Source of the DNA: Salinimicrobium sediminis
GTDB lineage: Bacteria; Bacteroidota; Bacteroidia; Flavobacteriales; Flavobacteriaceae
Length of the DNA stretch: 64,000 bases
NCBI RefSeq assembly: GCF_900215295.1
Contig: NZ_OCMF01000001.1
Location: 682,001 to 746,000 of the forward strand
Reading direction: 5' to 3'
Shown in pieces: positions 54,802 through 63,396 of the stretch; position 1 is the first letter of the stretch; every line of letters begins with the position of its first letter. Position numbers and translations under genes: made by a program. Under the pieces are notes generated by a model. It searched no databases. It saw only the letters and a program-made list of their open reading frames with translations, and was not told where the DNA came from.

Positions 54802-56593
54802 TTTCGGGATGATAATAATTATAGATAATGGAAGCCTTTGATTTTCCTATGACCGAAGATAAGCTTTCCAGAGAAGCTTCTTTCACCCTTTTTAAAGACC
54901 TGAAATTTGTTAGCAGTTCCACCACCGTCTTTTCCCCTATTCCCGGAATTTCTTCCAACTCAGTATTCAAAGCAACACTACTTCGTTTTTGCCGGTGAAA
55001 GGTGATCCCAAACCGATGGGCTTCATTTCTTAGATGCTGTATGATCTTTAAAGTTTCAGATTTTTTGTCTAAATACAGCGGAATAGAATCCCCGGGATAA
55101 AATATCTCCTCCAGACGTTTAGCAATTCCGATTATAGCAATTTTCCCGCGAAGGCCCAGAGTTTCCAGCGCCTTCACTCCGGAAGATAACTGGCCTTTAC
55201 CTCCATCCACTATGATCAACTGCGGCAAGGACTCCCCTTCCTCCAATAATCTTCGGTATCTTCTAAAGACCACTTCCTCCATAGAAGCAAAATCGTTTGG
55301 ACCTTCCACAGTTTTAATATTGAACTTGCGGTAATCTTTTTTGCTGGGTTTTCCATCTTTAAAAACCACGCAAGCCGCCACAGGATTAGTGCCCTGTATA
55401 TTCGAGTTGTCAAAACATTCTATATGCCGCGGTTCCTCGGGCAGCCGAAGATCCTGCTTCATTTGAGCCATTACCCTGTTCACATGCCTGTCCGGATCCA
55501 CGATCTTCATCTGTTTAAACCGTTCCTGTCTAAAATATTTTGCGTTACGGGTGGAGAGGTCTACAATTTGCTTTTTGTCCCCCAACTTGGGCACCGTTAC
55601 TTTAAGATCCTCCCCCACCTCAACTTTAAACGGAACATAGATCTCCCGGGTAATTGAATTAAAACGTTGCCTTATTTCGGTAATTCCCAGCTCCAGCAAC
55701 TCCTTGTCACTTTCTCCCAACTTCTTCTTCATTTCAATAGTATGAGACCTTATGATCGCTCCGTGCGACAGCTGTAAAAAATTGACATAGCCGTAACCTT
55801 CATCGCTCACAATGGAAAAAACATCCACGTTATTGATCTTTGGGTTTACCACGGTCGACTTCGCCTGATAGTTCTCCAAAATGTCAATTTTTGTCTTGAT
55901 CTTCTGGGCTTCTTCGAATTCCATTCTTTCCGCATGTTCCCTCATCTGCTGCCGAAACTGCTGTAAGGACTCTTTAAAATTACCTTTTACGATCTGTCTT
56001 ATGGCTTCGATCTTTTTCTGATAGTCAGCTTCAGATTCATAAGCTTCACAAGGCCCCAGGCAATTGCCCAGATGGTATTCAAGACAGACCTTATATTTCC
56101 CATTCCTGATCTTTTCTTCAGAAAGGTCATAATTACAGGTACGTAAAGGATAAAGACCTTTAATAAGATCCATCAAAGTATGAATGGTCTTAAAACTGGT
56201 ATAGGGGCCATAGTATTCACTACCGTCCTTTACCAGCTTTCGGGTAGGGAACACCCGGGGAAAACGTTCATTTTTGATACAGATCCAGGGATAGGTCTTA
56301 TCATCTTTCAGCATCACATTAAAGCGGGGCTGATGCTTTTTGATGAGGTTGTTCTCCAGTAAAAGCGCATCGGTTTCCGAAGAAACCACGATATGTCTTA
56401 TCTCCTGGATCTTTTTTACCATCACCCTTATGCGATGGCTGTCATTGTTCTTGTTGAAGTACGAAGCAACCCTTTTTTTCAGGTTTTTGGCCTTGCCCAC
56501 GTAAAGGATCCTTCCGTTTTTATCAAAATATTGATAGACTCCCGGGTTCTCCGGAAGCGTTTTGATCTGCAGCTCCAGTTTGCTTTCCTCCAT
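54794..56593 (-). CDS. uvrC: excinuclease ABC subunit C
   Basis: Makes both incisions in nucleotide-excision repair. 599 aa. N-terminal GIY-YIG nuclease (about 10-95, GVYQYFDKNG and ILYVGKAKNL), central UVR motif region (about 205-245), an RNase H-like endonuclease domain (about 380-540, ECFDNSNIQGTNPVA and IVDGGKGQLS) and C-terminal helix-hairpin-helix (IPGIGEKTVVELL, about 550). It is followed by the patatin gene with an 8-bp overlap. Confidence 0.97.
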   Translation of the reverse strand: MEESKLELQIKTLPENPGVYQYFDKNGRILYVGKAKNLKKRVASYFNKNNDSHRIRVMVKKIQEIRHIVVSSETDALLLENNLIKKHQPRFNVMLKDDKTYPWICIKNERFPRVFPTRKLVKDGSEYYGPYTSFKTIHTLMDLIKGLYPLRTCNYDLSEEKIRNGKYKVCLEYHLGNCLGPCEAYESEADYQKKIEAIRQIVKGNFKESLQQFRQQMREHAERMEFEEAQKIKTKIDILENYQAKSTVVNPKINNVDVFSIVSDEGYGYVNFLQLSHGAIIRSHTIEMKKKLGESDKELLELGITEIRQRFNSITREIYVPFKVEVGEDLKVTVPKLGDKKQIVDLSTRNAKYFRQERFKQMKIVDPDRHVNRVMAQMKQDLRLPEEPRHIECFDNSNIQGTNPVAACVVFKDGKPSKKDYRKFNIKTVEGPNDFASMEEVVFRRYRRLLEEGESLPQLIIVDGGKGQLSSGVKALETLGLRGKIAIIGIAKRLEEIFYPGDSIPLYLDKKSETLKIIQHLRNEAHRFGITFHRQKRSSVALNTELEEIPGIGEKTVVELLTNFRSLKRVKEASLESLSSVIGKSKASIIYNYYHPENA

Positions 56594-56892
56594 TGTTCCA
56601 AAGGTAAAATATAAAAAGCTGAAGGCAGAAACCTACATCTTCAAAAATGTTAAATTTTCACTAATTTCCGGAAGGGAAAAGTCAGAAAAAAATGATTTTA
56701 GGCTTTCAGAAAAATTCGGAATTCCTACAGAAAAAATGAAAGCACCTGCTCCTGAAGAGCACAGAAATTTTTCTAAAAGGCAAATCTGTGGGGAGATGAA
56801 AGGTGGTTTATGGAATAACCTCCTGATGTTGAGGAAATATATTTTCAGAAATACTTAAGATTTTAAAAATCTGCTTTTAGTACCTTGCAAAT
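56594..56892. other. intergenic region, no gene seen
   Basis: 299 bp of A/T-rich sequence between divergent uvrC and the RimB-like gene. A 98-aa open frame on the + strand (56562-56858) overlaps uvrC antisense and lacks any family feature, so I do not call it. It must contain both promoters, but I see no clean -33/-7 pair. Confidence 0.6.
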
Positions 56893-57324
56893 ATGGAAAA
56901 AATTACCATTGGCCGTTTTGACAAGGCAGATTTCCCCGATCTGCACCTCGAAGACATTGCGGTTAAAGTCGATACCGGCGCCTACACTTCCTCCATCCAC
57001 TGCGATCATATTGTTGAAGAAAAAGGAGTGCTAAAATGCACTTTTTTGGATGATGAACACCCGCTGTACAACGGGAGGACGTTCAAATTCACAGATTATG
57101 ATATTGTTTTTGTCAAGAGCAGCAATGGGATTGTTCAAAAAAGATATCAGATCCAAACGACCATTACTATGTTTGGAAAAACAAGAAAAATTTCTCTCTC
57201 ATTATCTGCGCGGCAGGAAATGAGATTTCCTGTACTTTTGGGCCGCAGGTTTATCACCCGCAAGTTCGTAGTTGATACCGAATATTACGATCTTTCTTAT
57301 AAGAAAAAGAAGAATGAACATTAA
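56893..57324 (+). CDS. RimB-like retropepsin-type protease (annotated 'ATP-dependent zinc protease')
   Basis: 143-aa member of PF05618, often labelled an ATP-dependent zinc protease. The visible active-site motif is VDTGAYTSS, Asp27-Thr28-Gly29-Ala30, the aspartic-protease (retropepsin) signature; there is no HExxH. LLGRRFI (about residues 119-125) matches the second hydrophobic-Gly segment of that fold. In Pseudomonas a RimB protease of this kind acts with RimK on ribosomal protein S6. The gene overlaps rimK by 11 bp. Confidence 0.85.
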   Translation: MEKITIGRFDKADFPDLHLEDIAVKVDTGAYTSSIHCDHIVEEKGVLKCTFLDDEHPLYNGRTFKFTDYDIVFVKSSNGIVQKRYQIQTTITMFGKTRKISLSLSARQEMRFPVLLGRRFITRKFVVDTEYYDLSYKKKKNEH

Positions 57325-58186
57325 GATCTTATCCAGGAATAGTAGCCTCTATTCCACCCAACGTCTCATTGAGGCAGCAAAAAAAAGGCATCATGAGGTA
57401 GAAGTCATTGATCCACTCAAATGTGACCTCATTATAGAAAAAAAACATCCCAGCATTTATTATAAGGGCCGGCATATTGAAGATGCCGATGCCGTGATCC
57501 CAAGGATTGGTGCTTCTGTCACCTTCTACGGAACTGCGGTAGTACGCCAGTTTGAAATGATGGGCGTTTTCTCCACAACCGAATCTCAATCGCTGGTGAG
57601 AAGCCGGGACAAATTAAGAAGTCTACAGGTGTTGTCAAGGGCAAGACTGGGTCTTCCAAAAACCGTTTTTACCAATTATTCGAAAGATGTAGGTGAAGTT
57701 ATTGACCATGTTGGCGGGGCTCCTTTGATCATTAAACTTTTAGAAGGCACCCAGGGGCTTGGGGTTGTCCTTGCCGAAACCAAAAACGCTGCCGAATCTG
57801 TAATCGAAGCCTTTAACGGGTTGCAGGCGCGGGTGATCGTTCAGGAATTTATCAAAGAAGCCGGCGGAGCAGATATTCGGGCATTTATTGTTGACGGCCA
57901 CGTCGTGGGCGCCATGAAAAGACAGGGAAAAGAAGGGGAATTCCGTTCCAATCTGCACAGAGGAGGATCGGCTTCGATCATCCAGCTTACAGATGAGGAA
58001 GAAAATGCCGCCATCAAAGCTGCCAAGGCCATGGGTCTTGGAGTAGCCGGGGTGGATATGTTACAAAGTTCCCGCGGACCCCTGATCCTGGAAGTAAATT
58101 CTTCCCCGGGACTTGAAGGCATTGAACATGCCACGGGAAAAGATATTGCTAAATCTATAATTCGTTATATTGAACGAAACGTTTAA
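57314..58186 (+). CDS. rimK: RimK-type ATP-grasp ligase
   Basis: Alpha-L-glutamate ligase that adds glutamates to the C-terminus of ribosomal protein S6 in characterised bacteria. The start [11 protein letters not shown] (57314) gives 290 aa; a TTG 14 codons upstream (57272) lies inside the protease gene and adds non-family residues. ATP-grasp motifs are [30 protein letters not shown] and [13 protein letters not shown] (near 260-272). It is in one operon with the protease before it and the metallohydrolase 2 bp after. Confidence 0.93.
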   Translation: MNIKILSRNSSLYSTQRLIEAAKKRHHEVEVIDPLKCDLIIEKKHPSIYYKGRHIEDADAVIPRIGASVTFYGTAVVRQFEMMGVFSTTESQSLVRSRDKLRSLQVLSRARLGLPKTVFTNYSKDVGEVIDHVGGAPLIIKLLEGTQGLGVVLAETKNAAESVIEAFNGLQARVIVQEFIKEAGGADIRAFIVDGHVVGAMKRQGKEGEFRSNLHRGGSASIIQLTDEEENAAIKAAKAMGLGVAGVDMLQSSRGPLILEVNSSPGLEGIEHATGKDIAKSIIRYIERNV

Positions 58187-58188
58187 GC

Positions 58189-59190
58189 ATGGCATTTATA
58201 GATGAACACAATGTTCTCGAACTATTAGGCAAAAGGATACCTCCCGGAAAAAGCGCCACCCTCAATTTTAATATGGCAAAACTTTACACTACCACTCATG
58301 TGGAGGTGCCAATTATTATTGAACGTTCCAAAAAACCAGGACCTGTAGTTCTTATCACAGCAGGCATTCATGGAGATGAGATTAACGGGGTAGAGGTAGT
58401 AAGGCAGTTAATTGTAAAGGAGATCAATAAACCTTCCAAAGGTACTGTGATCTGCATTCCTATAATTAATGTTTTTGGCTTCCTCAATATGACCAGGGAA
58501 TTTCCTGATGGCCGCGACCTGAACCGGGTCTTCCCGGGTTCCAAAAATGGATCTTTGGCGAGTCGTTTTGCATACCAGTTCGTACAGAAGATTCTTCCGG
58601 TAGCCGATTTTTGTATAGACTTTCACACCGGAGGTTCCAGTAGATTTAATGCCCCCCAAATAAGGATCAAAAAAGGGGAAGAAATGGCAATGCACTATGC
58701 CCGGATATTTAATGCTCCTTTCACAATAGTTTCCAGGACCATTTCGAAATCCTACAGAGAAACCTGTGCAAAACAGGGAAAACCGGTACTGCTTTTTGAA
58801 GGTGGAAAATCCAGGGATAGCAATAAGAGTATAGCTAAACACGGCGTGGAAGGAGTGATGAGGATCCTGGCACATTTTGAAATGCTCAAACCTAAATTCG
58901 AGATCCCTGATCCTATAGGGGAAACTATACTTATAGAGTACAGCAGTTGGATGCGCGCCAAATACAGCGGACTATTGCATGTAAAAATCCCTTGCGGCAA
59001 ACATGTTGAAAAAGGAGAATATATCGCGACTATTACCGATCCCTACGGGAAACTGCGGCATAAGGTAAAAGCACCCAACACCGGCTATATCATCAATGTG
59101 AACGAATCTCCAATAGTATACCAGGGAGATGCAATCTTTCATCTTTCAGTTTCAAAGGAAACCTATGAACAAGAAGCAGCTGAGGATTAG
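58189..59190 (+). CDS. AstE/aspartoacylase-like metallohydrolase (M14)
   Basis: 333 aa of the succinylglutamate desuccinylase/aspartoacylase family. Zinc ligands are His61 and Glu64 (AGIHGDEINGVEV) and His146 (DFHTGGSS). The catalytic Glu is probably in LLFEGGKS (about 200-207). The C-terminal domain (about 240-330) looks like a biotinyl/lipoyl-like beta-sandwich (GLLHVKIPCGKHVEKGEYIATITDP; shown in parts). It may remove acyl or glutamyl groups. Context with RimK suggests a modification/de-modification pair, which is inference. Confidence 0.88.
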   Translation: MAFIDEHNVLELLGKRIPPGKSATLNFNMAKLYTTTHVEVPIIIERSKKPGPVVLITAGIHGDEINGVEVVRQLIVKEINKPSKGTVICIPIINVFGFLNMTREFPDGRDLNRVFPGSKNGSLASRFAYQFVQKILPVADFCIDFHTGGSSRFNAPQIRIKKGEEMAMHYARIFNAPFTIVSRTISKSYRETCAKQGKPVLLFEGGKSRDSNKSIAKHGVEGVMRILAHFEMLKPKFEIPDPIGETILIEYSSWMRAKYSGLLHVKIPCGKHVEKGEYIATITDPYGKLRHKVKAPNTGYIINVNESPIVYQGDAIFHLSVSKETYEQEAAED

Positions 59191-59737
59191 ATATAAGAAA
59201 TTCAGGGAAGAACTTTCTCCTGAAGATGTGGAAGAAGGCAGTATGAAAATTGCCAATAATCTTATTGGCTTACCTATCTGGAGACATTCCTATTACCATA
59301 TTTTTTTAAGTATTTCAGAAAAGCGAGAGGTAGATACACAGGCGATCCTGCACATACTTCAGGGAAAGGATAAGAACGTTGTGCTTTCAAAAGCCGACTT
59401 TAAAAGCGGAACGTTATCACACTTTTTACTTACAGATTCCACTGTGATCAAAGTAAATGATTGGGGAATTCCCGAACCTGTTGAAGGCATAGAAATTCCT
59501 GCAGAAAAAATTGATGTTGTTTTCGTTCCACTCCTCGTTTTTGATGAAAAAGGAAACCGAATAGGCTACGGAAAAGGCTTTTATGATCGTTTTCTATCCC
59601 AATGTGCCCCTAATGTTTTGAAGATAGGACTTTCCTTTTTTGAAGCCGAAAAAGAGATAGAGGATGTAAGTCCTCTTGATGTCCCCCTGGATTACTGTGT
59701 AACTCCGGAAAGAATATATGATTTTAAAAATTTGTAA
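59165..59737 (+). CDS. 5-formyltetrahydrofolate cyclo-ligase
   Basis: Converts 5-formyl-THF to 5,10-methenyl-THF with ATP. The start MNKKQLRIRYKKF (59165) gives 190 aa and overlaps the preceding gene by 26 bp; an upstream frame start at 59129 adds residues that do not fit the family. ATP/substrate loop GYGKGFYDRFL is at about residues 135-145. Coupling to the metallohydrolase by overlap is likely. Confidence 0.93.
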   Translation: MNKKQLRIRYKKFREELSPEDVEEGSMKIANNLIGLPIWRHSYYHIFLSISEKREVDTQAILHILQGKDKNVVLSKADFKSGTLSHFLLTDSTVIKVNDWGIPEPVEGIEIPAEKIDVVFVPLLVFDEKGNRIGYGKGFYDRFLSQCAPNVLKIGLSFFEAEKEIEDVSPLDVPLDYCVTPERIYDFKNL

Positions 59738-59784
59738 ACCATCAGGTTTTCAATTACTTTTAGTGCAATTAACGGAACCCTTTA

Positions 59785-61236
59785 ATGCTAAACGACCTCC
59801 AGTTAAACAGTATTTTAGAAGATTTTGATGTTGCTTACTGGAAGATCAACCTCCTCACCAAAGAGATCTCCTGGTCTCAGCATTTTAACTACCTCATAGG
59901 AAATCCCGATCCCGGTCCCAATAAATTTGAGTTTTTCCTTGAAAATATTTTGCACAGGGACTATCGATATGACTTTAGAGAGCATTTTGAAGGCCTCACC
60001 ACCCGTTTTAAACCTTTTACTGCCGAAGTACGCCTTAAACTGGAAAACGGCAAATATCGCTGGTTTGAGTGCCGCAACTTAAAAAGCAAGGACAAAGGAT
60101 TTTCTGATGCTGCCGTACTTCTGTTTGTAAACATTCACCAGGCGAAAAGGGATCAATATACCATTGAAGAGAATTTCTTTTACTACCGGGAAACAGCAGA
60201 GATGACCTCAACCGGCGGCTGGTACCTTGATGTGAACACAAATGCCGTTTATTGGGACAATGTCACTAAAAAGATCCTGGATTGCCCAATGGATTATGAA
60301 CCGAACCCAGAAGATAAAATGCGATTCTATGCAGCAGAGCATCATGGGAAGGTGGAGAACATGTTTAAGAAGTGTTCCAAATTCGGGATCCCTTTTAAGG
60401 TGGAGATCAAGATGCGAACCCTGCACAACAGGGAGTTTTGGGTAAGAGCAACGGGAAAACCGGTTTATAATAATGAGCAGGAGATCATTGGGATAAGGGG
60501 AGTTTACCAGGATATTGATGAACAAAAGACCAACGAACTCAATCTTCAGAATTCCCTGGACATTATTGCCTCCCAAAATTCAAGGCTTTTCAATTTTGCA
60601 CATATTGTGTCACACCAGCTTCGGTCACACAGCAGTAACCTTAGCCTTATATCACAGTTACTGAGAGAAGCTAAAACTTCCGAAGATAAACTGGACCTGC
60701 TCATCAATGTAAATGACATTTCAGAAAATCTTGAAGAAGCAATAAAAGATCTCAATGAGGTGGTGACCCGGCAAAACAACCTAACAAAAGAAAAACAGCT
60801 CGTAAAATTCAAAGATGCTCTGGATGTGGTAATTGCGTCTACTTCTTCATTAATTAAACGGGAAAATGCGGAGATCATCGCCGAATTTGATGCCTTGAAC
60901 GAAATAAACTACATTTCGGAGTATCTGGAGAGTATTTTATTAAATTTGATTACAAATGCCATAAAATATAAGTTCAAAGGCAGGAGACCCGTTATTTATA
61001 TCCAAAGCTATAAGGAGCATGGAGAGAATTTCCTGGAGGTAAGTGACAATGGAATGGGGATCGACCTGGATGAGCATGGAGATAAAATGTTCGGAATGTA
61101 TAAGACTTTTCACCGTCATCCCGAAGCCAATGGAATTGGTCTTTTTATCACAAAAAATCAGGTAGAGGCAATGGGTGGAAACATTTCTGTCACCAGCACG
61201 GTAAATATTGGCACGACCTTTAAAATCAAATTCTAA
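59785..61236 (+). CDS. soluble PAS-domain histidine kinase
   Basis: 483 aa with no transmembrane segment, so a cytoplasmic sensor. Two PAS-like regions (about 8-120 and 130-250, the second starting YRETAEMTSTGGWYLD) precede a dimerisation helix with the variant H-box VSHQLRSHSSN, phospho-acceptor His277, where the usual Glu after His is Gln. The HATPase domain shows N box LLNLITNAIKYK (about 393-404), G1 DNGMGID and G2 NGIGLFI. It pairs with the single-domain regulator 5 bp downstream. Confidence 0.9.
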   Translation: MLNDLQLNSILEDFDVAYWKINLLTKEISWSQHFNYLIGNPDPGPNKFEFFLENILHRDYRYDFREHFEGLTTRFKPFTAEVRLKLENGKYRWFECRNLKSKDKGFSDAAVLLFVNIHQAKRDQYTIEENFFYYRETAEMTSTGGWYLDVNTNAVYWDNVTKKILDCPMDYEPNPEDKMRFYAAEHHGKVENMFKKCSKFGIPFKVEIKMRTLHNREFWVRATGKPVYNNEQEIIGIRGVYQDIDEQKTNELNLQNSLDIIASQNSRLFNFAHIVSHQLRSHSSNLSLISQLLREAKTSEDKLDLLINVNDISENLEEAIKDLNEVVTRQNNLTKEKQLVKFKDALDVVIASTSSLIKRENAEIIAEFDALNEINYISEYLESILLNLITNAIKYKFKGRRPVIYIQSYKEHGENFLEVSDNGMGIDLDEHGDKMFGMYKTFHRHPEANGIGLFITKNQVEAMGGNISVTSTVNIGTTFKIKF

Positions 61237-61241
61237 ATATT

Positions 61242-61655
61242 ATGGATCATCCAATAGAGCTTGCCTGCATCATTGATGATGACAAGATCTACGTCAACCT
61301 GGTTAAAAAGATCATCGAGATCAAGAAACTTTCCCAGAACCTTATCATCTTCAAAAATGGAAAAGAAGCCCTGGATTATTTTAAGGCAATTCTGGAAAAT
61401 GTAAGTGAAGAGCGCCTGCCCGATATCATCTTTTTGGATCTTAATATGCCAGTAATGGACGGTTGGGAATTCCTGAGTGAATTTGTTAAAATCAAGAATA
61501 GCTTCAATAAGAAAATTACGCTCTATGTGGTGAGTTCGTCTATTGATCCCCGTGACCTGGAAAGGGCAAAATCCTTCAACATGGTCACAGATTACCTTAT
61601 TAAACCTATTGAACTAAAACGGTTCGAGAAGATCTTTGAAAGAGATGTAGCTTAA
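61242..61655 (+). CDS. single-domain response regulator
   Basis: 137 aa, receiver domain only. Acid pocket IIDDDK (10-15), phosphorylated Asp66 in FLDLNMP, Ser in VVSSS (about 106-110) and Lys in LIKPIE (about 125). With no output domain it probably acts on a partner protein or phosphorelay step, like Rcp1/CheY-type regulators. Co-transcribed with the kinase. Its stop overlaps that of convergent lspA by 4 bp in a TTAA. Confidence 0.93.
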   Translation: MDHPIELACIIDDDKIYVNLVKKIIEIKKLSQNLIIFKNGKEALDYFKAILENVSEERLPDIIFLDLNMPVMDGWEFLSEFVKIKNSFNKKITLYVVSSSIDPRDLERAKSFNMVTDYLIKPIELKRFEKIFERDVA

Positions 61656-62287
61656 CTTTCCACTTTTGCGGAATGCTTCTTTTCCTTTTCCTCATGAGGA
61701 AATACCTTCTTGTTAAAGATGATCAATAGGAAGAAACCAACAGTTATAGCGGAATCTGCAATATTAAAGACAGGTTCAAAAAAGGTAAAATATTCTCCTC
61801 CCCAAAAAGGGATCCACTCCGGAAGATATCCGGACCACAGCGGGAAATACAACATATCCACAACATGCCCATATAACAAAGGGGCATAACCTCCACCTTC
61901 GGGCATAAATTCTGCCACCTGATTGTAACTGTGATCGAAGATCACACCGTAGAATACGGAATCTATGATATTACCCACGGCTCCTGCAAATATCAAAGCA
62001 ATTGCAGTTATGAGAATTTTGGAACCATTCTTCCTGATGGAATCCCACAACCAGTAACCTATAAAAGGTACGGCAATAAGCCTGAAAGTTGTGAGCAGTA
62101 ATTTTCCATATTCCCCGGGAATTTGTGCTCCCCACGCCATGCCCTTATTTTCAACAAACAAGATCCTGAACCATTCAAAAACCCTTATCTCATCCCCCAA
62201 CATAAAATTGGTCTTGATATAGAATTTTGAGACCTGATCTATGATCAGGATAACAACAATAATGGCAGAGGCTTGTTTTAAGGACAT
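61652..62287 (-). CDS. lspA: lipoprotein signal peptidase
   Basis: Aspartic peptidase of the inner membrane cleaving prolipoproteins after lipid attachment. 211 aa with four transmembrane helices. Catalytic Asp pair is in GNIIDSVFYGVIFDH (about residues 110-124) and FNIADSAITVG (about 172-182). The insert between the two pairs is longer than in E. coli, as usual for Bacteroidota. It is separated from dksA by a putative adhesin gene. Confidence 0.95.
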   Translation of the reverse strand: MSLKQASAIIVVILIIDQVSKFYIKTNFMLGDEIRVFEWFRILFVENKGMAWGAQIPGEYGKLLLTTFRLIAVPFIGYWLWDSIRKNGSKILITAIALIFAGAVGNIIDSVFYGVIFDHSYNQVAEFMPEGGGYAPLLYGHVVDMLYFPLWSGYLPEWIPFWGGEYFTFFEPVFNIADSAITVGFFLLIIFNKKVFPHEEKEKKHSAKVES

Positions 62288-62321
62288 TTAGAATTTTTTG
62301 AACGGGGCAAAAATACTAATA

Positions 62322-62942
62322 TTATTTAGTTTCAGTAAGCTTTATATCCCCGTTGATGCTGGTTAATACCATTTTATGAATTCCATGGGAATTTTGGGGC
62401 ACTTCAACCTGCCCATGACGGGAATTTGCTTCAGAAGTAAAATTACGGGCGCTGCCAAGAATATTTCCTTCGTAGGTGTTCACTACAGCCGCTCCTTCAA
62501 AATCTTCAAAGTAACAGGAGCCTGTTTTCAACTGGATCAACACACTTTCATAAGAGCCTGTAAGAAAAACAGAAGCCACATTGGAATTTACCTCCACCAC
62601 AAGATTTTCGGGGATCTCCAGTTCAACTTCCATGGAAAACACTTTATGTGCGCTCAGCTTATCATAGCCGCTTTGCAGGATCTCCCTAAACCTGGATTTC
62701 AAAAACAGGGTTTGATTCCGCCTTTCCACATCAAGGTTAATATCATTATAGTATTCGCCTTCTGTATCTGTGACAATCCTTATCTCTGTACCCGGATGCG
62801 TGCTGATCTTGATACTATAGATCTCATCACTGGAGAGCACGATCTTATCAAGATCTCCTGCCTCGATCACATGAGTGGTATGCTTCTGAGCTGCAGCAGT
62901 AAAGCCCAGCAGTAGAATTAGTAGAGAAAAAAAGAATTTCAT
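62322..62942 (-). CDS. putative adhesin / DUF4097-like exported protein
   Basis: 206 aa with a signal peptide (MKFFFSLLILLLGFTAAAQ). The rest is a regular beta-solenoid-like pattern (EVEVELEIPENLVVEVNSN in pieces, SCYFEDFEGAAVVNTYEGNI, GHIKL-type strand GDIKLTETK), like the DUF4097/DUF2807 adhesin families. No lipobox. It is inserted between dksA and lspA, which are often neighbours in Bacteroidota. Its function is unknown. Confidence 0.75.
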   Translation of the reverse strand: MKFFFSLLILLLGFTAAAQKHTTHVIEAGDLDKIVLSSDEIYSIKISTHPGTEIRIVTDTEGEYYNDINLDVERRNQTLFLKSRFREILQSGYDKLSAHKVFSMEVELEIPENLVVEVNSNVASVFLTGSYESVLIQLKTGSCYFEDFEGAAVVNTYEGNILGSARNFTSEANSRHGQVEVPQNSHGIHKMVLTSINGDIKLTETK

Positions 62943-62958
62943 GTTTCTGTCAAAACAA

Positions 62959-62990
62959 AAAACGCTCCAAACCGATGGCAGGAGCGTTTT
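62959..62990 (-). terminator. rho-independent terminator of dksA
   Basis: Perfect 10-bp stem (AAAACGCTCC paired with GGAGCGTTTT) followed on the minus strand by a T-run, 18 bp after the dksA stop codon. Confidence 0.88.
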
Positions 62991-63007
62991 ATAAGTATGT
63001 AGACTTG

Positions 63008-63391
63008 TTATCGCTGCATATTTTTTGCTTCAATGCTCAACGTAGCATGCGGTACCAGTTTAAGCCTTTCTTTGGCAATTAATTTCCCTGTTACCCTACA
63101 AATCCCATAAGTTTTGCTTTCAATACGCACAAGCGCATTTTTAAGATCACGAATAAATTTCTCCTGCCGAATAGCCAATTGAGAATTCGCCTCTTTACTC
63201 ATCGTCTCGCTGCCTTCTTCAAAGGCCTTGAACGTAGGTGAGGTATCATCTGTACCATTGTTTCCGTCATTCATGTAGGCGCTCTTGTAAAGTTCCAGCT
63301 GTTCCTTCGCCTTTTCGATTTTGGCAAGGATCAATGTCCTGAATTCCGCCAGCTCTGCGTCGCTGTAGCGTTCTTTTACTTCTGTTGACAT
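63008..63391 (-). CDS. dksA: DksA/TraR-family protein lacking an intact zinc finger
   Basis: 127 aa, coiled-coil (about 1-75) and the ICRVTGKLI segment of the DksA family, which binds the RNA polymerase secondary channel and works with ppGpp. The four zinc Cys positions read Cys98, Thr101, Ser119 and Ala122, with the same spacing as Cys114, 117, 135 and 138 of E. coli DksA, so three of four ligands are lost. It follows ileS by 5 bp and ends in a terminator. Confidence 0.88.
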   Translation of the reverse strand: MSTEVKERYSDAELAEFRTLILAKIEKAKEQLELYKSAYMNDGNNGTDDTSPTFKAFEEGSETMSKEANSQLAIRQEKFIRDLKNALVRIESKTYGICRVTGKLIAKERLKLVPHATLSIEAKNMQR

Positions 63392-63396
63392 AGTTC

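Noticed and set aside
56562-56858. 98-aa open frame on the + strand
   Set aside because: It overlaps the uvrC start antisense and has a low-complexity, basic composition with no signal peptide or family motif.
57272-57313. TTG start for rimK inside the protease gene
   Set aside because: The added 14 residues do not belong to the family, and the ATG at 57314 gives the normal N-terminal strand MNIKILSRN.
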